From NCBI GenBank assembly GCA_038521625.1, contig JBCBKP010000001.1, positions 124,001 to 188,000 on the forward strand: a stretch of DNA of 64,000 bases, in the 5' to 3' direction. The notes under the pieces were generated by a model that saw only the letters and a program-made list of their open reading frames with translations, was not told the DNA's origin and did not search any database. Source of the stretch: JBCBKP01 sp038521625 (GTDB lineage: Bacteria; Planctomycetota; Phycisphaerae; Phycisphaerales; UBA1924). This document shows, one piece after another, positions 1 to 8,100 of the stretch. Made by a program: the position numbers and the translations under genes. Each line of letters opens with the position of its first letter. The first letter of the stretch is position 1.

Positions 1-39
1 TCTCTTGGCGCGCGCGATCCTCGTTGCTTTACTCCGTCC

Positions 40-2289
40 ATGCCGAGAGCGCTTCTTTCCATACTTGCGGGTCTGTTTGTCGCCTCGTCGGCCGCCGCGC
101 AGGTCGCGGGCCCTTCGCCGGCGGCGCAGCGTTACGACGGCTACCGGCTCGTCGAGGTCACCGCGGAGGATGCGCGCCAGGTGCTCGCGCTGGCGAGCTT
201 CGACGCGACGGGCGGCCCGCTCGTGTTCGCTGGCGAGCAGGTCGCCGCGGGCATCCCCCTGCAGTTCGCGGCCGACGCGGCGGGCCTGGAGATCCTCGCG
301 TCACTGGGGCTGGAGCCCGAGGTGGTGTTCGAGGATCTCGGCGCGGCGATCCAGCTCGAGCGCGACCGTTCGGTGGACGCGCTGCGTGCGAGCTCGGACA
401 CGTTCTTCGACGCGTACCGGACGTTCGACGAGATCCGCGCGCGGCTGGCTGAGATCGACGCGTCGTCGGGGCTGGTCTCGATCGAGCAGATCGGAGAGAG
501 CTTCGAGGGGCGGCCGATCGAGCTCGTGCGGGTGTCGGGCGCGGGGGACGCGCTGACGAAGCCGACGATCTTCATGACGTTCGGGTGCCACGCGCGGGAG
601 TGGATCAGCGCGTCTTCGGCGCCGTTCCTGGTCGACGCGTTGGCGTCGCGGTACGGGCAGGACGCTCGTGTGACGCGGCTGCTGGACCTGGCGACGGTGG
701 CGATCGTGCCGCAGGCGAACCCGGACGGCTACGAGTTCACCTGGACAGACGATCGATTCTGGCGGAAGACGCGTCGCCCGCTGGAGGACGGCGTGAACGT
801 CGGCGTCGACTGGAACCGGAACTTCAGTGAGCGTTGGCTCACCGGGCTCATCAGCGGGCCGAGCGAGGGGTTGTACGCGGGGCCGGAGCCATTCAGCGAG
901 CCGGAGACCAGAGCGGTGCGCGACGCGGGCCTCGCGATCGCCAACCCGCTCGCGTTCATCGACTGGCACAGCTTCACGCAGCAGATCATCCCGCCGAGGT
1001 ATGGCGCGGGCTCGACGTTGGCCGACGACTCGGAGCCGCTCACGCCTATCGAGGCCGCGGTGCATCGAAGCGTCTCGAACTATCTGATCCAGGGGGCGAG
1101 AACTCTGCCGGACGGCGCCGCGGCCGAGTACGCGCATTGGGACCTGTACAGCTTCGGCGGCGGTGCGCTAGATTGGGCCCACGCCGAGCTCGGGGTTATC
1201 TCTCTGCTCGTCGAGCTCCCACCCACGGGGAGCCCGGGATTCCTGATCGGGCCGGAGTCGATCCGCCCGGTCGGGGAGCAGGTCCTCGAGATGACGCTCT
1301 CGAAGCTGGAGATCCTGCTCGGCGATGGGATCGAGGCGGTGCTGAGCCCGAGATCGTTCGCCGGCGAGACGGTCGAGGTGACGGTGCACTCCACCGGGCC
1401 CGAGGTCGCTGGAGTCTCGCTCATCAGCGGCTCCGGCGTCGATGCGCGTACGACGCCGATGGGATCGTTTCCCGATGCACTCCCGTTCGAGTCCTTCATC
1501 GAGAATCCGCTGGGAACGGGGCCGTTCCTGGCGGAAACCGAGTTTGTGCCGTGCGGCGAGGCTCTGGCTCTTGCGGTCGACATCGAGTTGGACGACGGTT
1601 CGGTCGTGCGGCGGCCGCTCGATCCGATCAGCGGCGTGGAGTTCGGAACACTCCAGAACGGGGGCCAGGACTCGCGGGATGGGATCGAAGCCTCGCCGCC
1701 CTGGCGCTTCGGGGTGGCGCCGATCAGCGGCGAGGTCGGGTGGAGCGCCAACGGAGTTCGATCCGCGGTGTTCCGTTCGCGTGTATTCGACGTGGACGCC
1801 TGGGATCCTCTGATTCAGCAGGAGATCTGGCTGGCGATCGACTCCTTCGTGCTATGGATTCAGGAGTTCTCGGGTGTTCGGGTCTGGCTTGAGTCTCCCG
1901 ACCGTGGCCGGTCGGTCGAGGTGCCGATCTCACGCCTGGTCTCCGAGACTGAGTTGAACCAGATCGTCGGCGAGCGACACAGCATTCGCGTGCCGCTCGA
2001 CGATGCGCTGCGAGAACTCACGCCGAGCTTCCGCGTTCGCGCCGCGTTCTTCGGACGTGACCCGATGCTCTTTGAGCTCCGCGACATCCGCATCGAGGCG
2101 CGCGGCTGCCCGGTCCCCCTCGGCCCGGCCGATCTCGCCGTGCCCTTCGGTGTGATGACGGCCAACGACATCCAGGCGTTCCTCGACGCGTTCCAGAGCG
2201 GCTCCCTGGCGGCCGACCTGGCCGAGCCGTACGGCGTGGTCTCGCAGCTGGACATCGCCGAGTTCGTCGGCCAGTTCTTCGGCTTCTGA
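40..2289 (+). CDS. Secreted M14 zinc carboxypeptidase with C-terminal GC-type dockerin
   Basis: This 749-residue protein begins with a signal peptide (small hydrophobic stretch ending near SSAAAQ). The metallocarboxypeptidase domain spans roughly residues 120-425 and keeps the zinc and catalytic set: HAREW (H184, E187), NPDGYEF, NRNF, the third zinc ligand in DWHSF (H310) and the general base in LLVELPP (E392). A beta-rich region follows. The last ~55 residues (about 695-749) are a two-repeat dockerin-like module (PFGVMTANDIQAF and PYGVVSQLDIAEF) of the kind found in Phycisphaerae secreted proteins. It probably removes C-terminal residues from peptides outside the cytoplasm while anchored to a partner through the dockerin. 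The ATG at 40 is used because the signal peptide follows at once. Seven more proteins with this module lie at 16358-26216. Confidence 0.9.
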   Translation: MPRALLSILAGLFVASSAAAQVAGPSPAAQRYDGYRLVEVTAEDARQVLALASFDATGGPLVFAGEQVAAGIPLQFAADAAGLEILASLGLEPEVVFEDLGAAIQLERDRSVDALRASSDTFFDAYRTFDEIRARLAEIDASSGLVSIEQIGESFEGRPIELVRVSGAGDALTKPTIFMTFGCHAREWISASSAPFLVDALASRYGQDARVTRLLDLATVAIVPQANPDGYEFTWTDDRFWRKTRRPLEDGVNVGVDWNRNFSERWLTGLISGPSEGLYAGPEPFSEPETRAVRDAGLAIANPLAFIDWHSFTQQIIPPRYGAGSTLADDSEPLTPIEAAVHRSVSNYLIQGARTLPDGAAAEYAHWDLYSFGGGALDWAHAELGVISLLVELPPTGSPGFLIGPESIRPVGEQVLEMTLSKLEILLGDGIEAVLSPRSFAGETVEVTVHSTGPEVAGVSLISGSGVDARTTPMGSFPDALPFESFIENPLGTGPFLAETEFVPCGEALALAVDIELDDGSVVRRPLDPISGVEFGTLQNGGQDSRDGIEASPPWRFGVAPISGEVGWSANGVRSAVFRSRVFDVDAWDPLIQQEIWLAIDSFVLWIQEFSGVRVWLESPDRGRSVEVPISRLVSETELNQIVGERHSIRVPLDDALRELTPSFRVRAAFFGRDPMLFELRDIRIEARGCPVPLGPADLAVPFGVMTANDIQAFLDAFQSGSLAADLAEPYGVVSQLDIAEFVGQFFGF

Positions 2290-2321
2290 GAGCGGTTCGC
2301 GGCGCGGGCGGGCCGCCCGGC

Positions 2322-2350
2322 TTGACGCGGCCCCGGGGTCGGCCCACGAT
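2322..2350 (+). promoter_or_regulatory. Candidate sigma70-like promoter of the heme oxygenase operon
   Basis: TTGACG at 2322-2327 is followed by a 17-base spacer and CACGAT at 2345-2350, 43 bases before the ATG at 2393. The -10 box is a weak match. A GC-rich palindrome at about 2305-2319 just upstream could end transcription of the preceding gene. This is inferred from position and sequence only. Confidence 0.25.
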
Positions 2351-2392
2351 CGGGCGAGGACGGCGCGGGGCAGCGCCGCCAGGAGCCAGTCG

Positions 2393-3043
2393 ATGACCGA
2401 CCCACGCCCGCTCAGCGCGAGGCTCAAGGAAGACAACTGGGATCTGCACGAGCAGGCCGAGCGCGACACGCTCCCGCAGCACCTCGTCCGCGGCACGCTC
2501 CCGCGCGAGGCCTACGTCGAGATGCTCGGGCAGATGTACCTGGCCAACCGGGTGCTCGACGCGCGGATCACCGAGGCCCGGGGCGACGTCCCGATCCTCA
2601 ACGAGCTGGTCGGCGACCGCCAGCTCCAGGGCCCGTACCTGCTCGAGGACCTCGCGTTCTTCGGGGTCGAGGCCGGCTCGCTCGAGCCCCGGCCCGGGAC
2701 CGCGGCGCTGATCGCCGAGATCGAGCGCGCGGCCAGCGAGGAGCCGATCGCCCTGTTCGGCCTGCACTACGTCCGCGAGGGCGCGAACAACGGCAACCGC
2801 TTCGTCGCGATGAAGGTCCGCGCGGCGTACGGGCTCGAGGGCACCGACGGCACGCGATACCTCGACCCCTACGGCGGCGACCAGCGGCGCCTGTGGGACG
2901 AGTTCAAGACGCGGCTCGACGAGCAGGCCCTCTCCGAGGACGAGAAATCGTCGATCGTCGCCTCGGCGCGGCGCATGTTCGAGCTGATCATGGCGACCCA
3001 CCGCGATCACGACCTGCCCGAGCCCGCCGGCACCGCCGGCTGA
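2393..3043 (+). CDS. Biliverdin-producing heme oxygenase family protein
   Basis: A 216-residue protein matching the all-helical heme oxygenase fold in length and layout. The N-terminal helix LSARLKEDNWDLHEQAE carries a histidine where heme oxygenases place the proximal heme ligand, and YVREGANNGNRF resembles the glycine-rich distal helix (YxRYLGDLSGG in classical enzymes). A DPYGGDQRRLW segment follows. The expected reaction is oxidation of heme to biliverdin, iron and CO in the cytoplasm. AGGAG at 2381-2385 supports the ATG at 2393. It is first in a four-gene operon and is followed 12 bases later by a divergent paralog. A diiron oxidase of the same fold is an alternative, but the histidine and distal glycines favour heme oxygenase. 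Confidence 0.72.
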   Translation: MTDPRPLSARLKEDNWDLHEQAERDTLPQHLVRGTLPREAYVEMLGQMYLANRVLDARITEARGDVPILNELVGDRQLQGPYLLEDLAFFGVEAGSLEPRPGTAALIAEIERAASEEPIALFGLHYVREGANNGNRFVAMKVRAAYGLEGTDGTRYLDPYGGDQRRLWDEFKTRLDEQALSEDEKSSIVASARRMFELIMATHRDHDLPEPAGTAG

Positions 3044-3055
3044 GGGAGCGACACG

Positions 3056-3736
3056 ATGACAACCGCCGTCCCCGAGCCGAGCACCGAGGTGCGGCCGCTC
3101 AGCCGCGTGCTCGGCGAGGCCTGCGTCGATGGCTTCGCCGCGCTCGACGCCTCGCCCGTCGTCCAGGGCCTCCTCCAGGGCACGCTGCCGCGCGAGAGCT
3201 ACGCCTCCTGGGTCGCCGCGATGCACGCGTTCGACCGCGAGCTCGACGGGCTGCTGATCGGGCGACGCGACGAGGCCCTGATCCTCGCGACCACGGCCGG
3301 GGATAGCCGGCTGCACGGCCCGCTCGGGGAGCCGGACCTCCACGACCTGGGCATCGACCGCGGCGCCGTGGCTCTGCCCGAGGCGGCGGCGCGGTTCTTC
3401 GAGGGCCTGCGCGCGGGCGAGGCGTACGAGCTGATGTCGGCGCACTTCGCCCGCTCGGCGCTGCGCAACGCGCACCGCTACCTCGCGGCGCACGCCCGCC
3501 GGACCTTCGGCTTCGAGGACCGCGAGGGCACGCGCCTGCTCGACCCGTACGGGCTCGGCCAGCGGGCGCTCTGGGAGCGGTTCCGGCGCGACGTGGACCG
3601 GCACCGCCTGCACGACGACGACCTCGAGAAGCTCAAGACCCGCGCCTGCGACGCGCTCGCCGCGCTGCTGCCGCTGCACGAGCCCGAGGGCGTCGCCTCG
3701 CCCGCCGAGACCCGCCCCGTGCTCGCGACGCTGTAA
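3056..3736 (+). CDS. Heme-oxygenase-fold paralog lacking the proximal histidine
   Basis: This 226-residue protein aligns along its length with the preceding gene: PLSRVLGEACVDGFAAL against PLSARLKEDNWDLHEQA, GTLPRESYASW against GTLPREAYVEM, and LLDPYGLGQRALW against YLDPYGGDQRRLW. The position of the proximal histidine is phenylalanine. The distal glycine-rich helix is replaced by RSALRNAHRYLAAH, which has no glycine pair. It is therefore unlikely to bind heme in the usual way. It may be a regulatory or structural partner of its neighbour, or a TenA/HO-fold protein with another ligand. It starts at ATG 3056 after a GGGAG motif and lies 12 bases behind the first gene, so the two are almost certainly co-transcribed. 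Fold assignment is good; function is unknown. Confidence 0.6.
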   Translation: MTTAVPEPSTEVRPLSRVLGEACVDGFAALDASPVVQGLLQGTLPRESYASWVAAMHAFDRELDGLLIGRRDEALILATTAGDSRLHGPLGEPDLHDLGIDRGAVALPEAAARFFEGLRAGEAYELMSAHFARSALRNAHRYLAAHARRTFGFEDREGTRLLDPYGLGQRALWERFRRDVDRHRLHDDDLEKLKTRACDALAALLPLHEPEGVASPAETRPVLATL

Positions 3737-3757
3737 CGAGCGGGTACGCTCCCGGCG

Positions 3758-5101
3758 ATGCCGCCCTTCCAGTATCTCGACGGCGAGCTCATGGCCGAGC
3801 GGGTCCGAGTCGCCGACGTCGCCGACCGCTTCGGCACGCCGCTGATCGTGCACTCGGCCCGATCGCTGGCTCGGCACCACGAGCGGATCCAGTCGGCGCT
3901 CACGCCGATCGGGGCCTCGGTCCATTTCGCGGTCGACGCCTGCCCCGACCTTGGCGTGCTCCGCGCCCTCGCGGAGCGGGGGGCCGGCTTCTACGCCGGC
4001 GGGGGGCTGCACCTCGAGCGGGCCTGGCTGGCCGGCGCCTCGATGCAGCGTGTCGTCCTCGCCGGTGTCGGCAAGTCCGACGAGGTGCTGCGGGCCGCCG
4101 TGGACGGCGTCTACAGCCCGATGTTCGGCCTGGGGACGCTCGTCGGCGACAAGCCCGCGTCTTACCGCGGCCCGGTCGGGCTGCTCAGCCTCGACAACCC
4201 GCTCGAGCTCGAGCGCCTCCGCCGCGCAGCTTCCGGGCTCCGCGTGAACTGCCGCGCGATGATCCGCGTGGCGATCGACCCCGACGGCGAGGGCGAGACC
4301 AAGTTCGGCGTCTCGCCCGACGACGTCGAGCTGTTCCTCTCGAGACACGACCCCGCCGGGCCCGTGAAGATCGTCGGCCTGCACGCGCACACGCCGCCCG
4401 GCGGTCGCGACGCCGCCCGCATCGGGCGCACGGCGTCGCTGCTGTGCGAGCTGGGGCTCGGGCTGCGGGCGCGCCACGAGCACATCGACACGATCGACGT
4501 CGGCGGCGGCTGGGCCGCGGTCGGCCTCTCGCGGCGCGTCGAGCTCCCGGAGACCTACGCCGACGCGGTCTCGGGCGCGACGCACCGGTGGGTGGCCGAG
4601 GGCGGCTCGGTGATCGTCGAGCCCGGTCGCGCGATCTCCGCCTCGGCCGGGATCCTCGTCACGCGCGTGCTCGACGTGAAGCGCCTGCACGGGCGAGACA
4701 TCGCCTACTGCGACGCCGGGCTCGAGGAGCGCCTCCGCCCGAGCGACGCCGGCGGATTCCGCCTCGCGTGGCCGGTCTCGGTCGACTCGGGGCAGGAGCC
4801 GCCGAGCGACGAGGACTCGAGGATCGACAGCCGGAACATGCACTGGGCCGATCTCGCCGGGCCGACCGGTCGTGAGCGCGACGCGCTCGCCCGCGGTCGC
4901 CTGCTCCCGAAGATCGAGTCGGGCGACCTCATCGCGGTCTTCGGCGCGGGCGCCTACGCGAGCCGCTGCGTGCTCACGCAGTCCGGGCGCGACGGCTGCG
5001 CCCGCATCATCGTCGACGAATACTCGGCCCGGCTCACGCGCGCCAAGGGCGACGGCCCCGCCTCGCTGCGCCCCGAGCTCGACACCGGGAGCCCCGCTTG
5101 A
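3758..5101 (+). CDS. Diaminopimelate/ornithine decarboxylase-fold (fold type III) protein without PLP lysine
   Basis: A 447-residue protein laid out like LysA: an N-terminal alanine-racemase-type barrel, then the C-terminal beta domain. Conserved landmarks are AERGAGF, AGVGKSDEVLRAA, ETKFGV, LHAHT, the phosphate-binding DVGGGW (G249-G251), EPGR (288-291), CDAGLEERLRP and FGAGAY. The catalytic residues differ. The PLP Schiff-base lysine of the xxAVKAN motif is aspartate (FAVDAC, D60), and the catalytic cysteine and following glutamate of the GPxCESxD motif are replaced (GPTGRERD, G371 in place of Cys). It is probably not a decarboxylase of the normal type and may bind PLP or an amino acid without turnover. 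It lies 21 bases after the HO-like gene, and its TGA overlaps the TTG start of the next gene. Confidence 0.75.
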   Translation: MPPFQYLDGELMAERVRVADVADRFGTPLIVHSARSLARHHERIQSALTPIGASVHFAVDACPDLGVLRALAERGAGFYAGGGLHLERAWLAGASMQRVVLAGVGKSDEVLRAAVDGVYSPMFGLGTLVGDKPASYRGPVGLLSLDNPLELERLRRAASGLRVNCRAMIRVAIDPDGEGETKFGVSPDDVELFLSRHDPAGPVKIVGLHAHTPPGGRDAARIGRTASLLCELGLGLRARHEHIDTIDVGGGWAAVGLSRRVELPETYADAVSGATHRWVAEGGSVIVEPGRAISASAGILVTRVLDVKRLHGRDIAYCDAGLEERLRPSDAGGFRLAWPVSVDSGQEPPSDEDSRIDSRNMHWADLAGPTGRERDALARGRLLPKIESGDLIAVFGAGAYASRCVLTQSGRDGCARIIVDEYSARLTRAKGDGPASLRPELDTGSPA

Positions 5102-8100
5102 GTCGTCGCCGCTGGCTCGTCGCCGGCGCGGCGGTCGCGGCGTACCTCCTGGCCGTCGTCGTGTCGAACCTCGTCACCGACCCCGCATCGGGCACCCTCT
5201 CGCGCTCGTCGGCCCGCAGCTCGTTCGTGGAGACGCCGGTCTTCGATCGCGACGGCGTGGTCGCGGGCGGCGCGACGACACGGATCCATCTCGAGCACGC
5301 GCGTGCCGAGGCCGAGAACCCGCGCCCCACCGCGGTCTTGATCCACGGCTCGCCCGGCGGGCTGGGCAGCTTCGGACCGCTCGCGCCGCTGCTGCGCGAT
5401 GCCGGCTACGACACGCTCGCGATCGACCTCGCCGGCTTCGGGCGATCCGACGCCGACGTCCCCGACTATGGCTCGCGGGCCCAGGCCCGCTACGTCCTGG
5501 CCGTCATGGACGAGCTCGGCGTCGATCGGGCCCACGCGGCCGGCTTCTCGCTCGGCGGCGCCGTCGCGATGCACATGGCGGACATGCGTCCGCAGGCCGT
5601 CGCGACCGTCACGCTGCTCGCGTCGGTCGGCCTGCAGGAGACCGAGGGCTCGGGCTCGCACCTGCTCGAGCAGGCGCGCTACCGCATCGCGACGATCGGA
5701 CCAAGTCTCCTCCCGCACTTCGGCGCGATCGATGTCAGCGACCGCTCGCTCGCGTGGGCGCTCTACTTCTGCCACACCGACCAGCGGCTGCTCGGGCCGA
5801 TCATGCGCGCGCTGGAGACCCCGACGCTGATCCTCCACGGGCGCAGCGACCCGCTCGTGACGCACCACGCGGCCGAACGCCACCACGCGGTCATGCCCTC
5901 GGCCCGATTGGTCATGACGGACCTAGCGGGCTCGGACCTCGCGCCGATCGGGCACTTCCTGCCGTTCCTCCAGCCCGAGCGGTCGGCGCCGATCCTGACC
6001 GGCTTCTTCGCGCGCCACGACGAGCCCGGCGTCCGCCCGCTGACCCATGTCAGCGATCTCGTCCCCGCGCGCGACCGCGGGCTGCTGACACCGGCGCTGC
6101 GCGGGCTGTGGTCGCTGCCATGGTGGGCGGTGCTGCTCGGCTTCGCGCTGCTCGCGCGCTGGTCTCCGACGACCGCGATCGTCCTCGGCGGTCTGGGCAA
6201 GGCGACGCTCAGCCTCGACTTCGGCCTGACCGCGCTCGCGGTGACGCTCGGGCGCCTGAGCGCCCGCGCTCCGGACGGGCTCAAACGCCCCGCGGCGCGC
6301 GTGCTGCAGCGTCTGCTCTGGCCGACCCCGCTCCTGCTGATCTCGACACTCGGCTGGGTCGCGATCGAGTTCGCGTTCGAGGATGCGCGGGTCGGCCCGC
6401 TCACGCTCGTCGCCGCGACGGTTTTCGCGGTCCTGCTCGTGCTCGGCGTGCGCCGGCTGACGCGCCTCTGGTCCCGCCGCCCGATCGCGTTCGGCGCGGT
6501 CCTGGTCGCGCTCGTCGCCAGCCACATCGTCGCGCTCGCGGTGCCCGACCGCGCCTGGCTGATGCCGGCCGACGCCGTGCGTGCGACGACCGAGATCCCG
6601 CTCGGACCGACCGCCGATCTGACGCGGGCTCGCAGCGCCCGTCTGTCATACCTCGCCTGGCCCACCGCCGGGCCGAGCGAGCGCCCGCCGGTCGTCCTCC
6701 TGCACGGCTCGCCCGGCCTCGCCACCGACTGGTCGAACCTCGGCCCGCTGCTCGAAGCGCAGGGCCGGGACGTCTACGCGCTCGATCTGCCCGGCTTCGG
6801 GCTCTCGGAAGCCTGGCTGCACGACTACTCGGCACGGACCTACGCGGAGATCGTGCTCGCCTGGATGGACGCCCGCGGCATCCGCCGCGCCCATCTCGTC
6901 GGCTGGTCGAACAGCGGCAACCTCGTGATCCATGCGGCCGACCTGGCGCCCGAGCGCCTCGCCTCGATCACCATGCTCGCCGCGACCGGGCCGCAGGAGA
7001 CCGAGGGCTCCGGCGTGCGCGCGTTCGAGCACGCCAAGTACCTCGTCGGCTACCTGGGCGTCGTGGCCCTCCCCGAGGTCGTCCCGCCGCTGCAGAACGC
7101 CTTCCCGCGCGCGTGGCGCCACGCCTTCATCCGCAACTTCATCGACACCGACCAGCGGCTCGCCGGCCCGATCATGCGACGCATCGAGACCCCGACGCTG
7201 GTGCTCCAGGGGCGGGCCGACTTCCTGCTCGCCGACTGGGCCGCCGAACAGCACCACGAGGTCCTGCCGGCCAGCCGCCTCGTGGTCACCGCCGACGGGC
7301 ACATGATGCCGTTCTTGAACCCCGGCAACGTCGCCGCCGCGCTCGCGCCGTTCCTCGAGCGCCACGACCCGCCGGGCGTCGCCGCCCTGACCCACACGTC
7401 CGACCTGGCGCCCAGGCCCGACCGCGGCGTGCTCGACCAACTGCTGCGGGCCGTGCGCGATGCGCCGTGGTGGATCCCGATCCCGGTGCTCTTCGTGCTC
7501 GCCTGGCTGCGCCCCGAGACGACGACCGCGATCGCCGCGGTCTTCACGAGCGCCATGTCGCTCGACTTCGGCGTCGCCTTCTGCGGGCTGCTCCCCGCCA
7601 GGCTGCTCCGAGCGCGCCGCCCGTGGGAGCCCGCCGGCCGCACGAGGCTCGAGGATCTCGCGTGGACGCCGATCGCGCTGCTGATCGCGCAGCCGCTTTC
7701 GGCCGTGGGACCGGTCTACGACGCGGCCGGGCTCCTCGGAGTCGTCGCCCAGATCGCGGCGGTGACGCCGATCGCGCTGCTGATCGCACAGCCGCTTTCG
7801 GCCGTGGGACCGGTCTACGACGCGGCCGGGCTGCTCGGCGTCGTCGCCCAGGTCGCGGCGGTGACGCTCGCGCTTCATCTCGCCCGGCGCGCGGTCACAC
7901 GCGAGGGCCGCCAGCGGATCCGCGCCGGCTTCGTCCGGACCGTCTCGCACGAGTGGTGGCCGACGTGGACGTTCTACCTCCCGATCACGCCCGTGATCAT
8001 CGCGCGCGCGTTGAAGCACCGCTCGCTGCTGCTGCCGACCGCGATCAACCCCGGCATGCCCGCCGGCGGCGGCGTGGTGGGGGAGAGCAAGTCGGAGATC

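Noticed and set aside
2018..4843. Long - strand open frame (941 codons) across the heme oxygenase operon
   Set aside because: It is antisense to three well-supported genes, has repetitive R/A/V-rich composition and shows no domain. It is an artefact of high GC.
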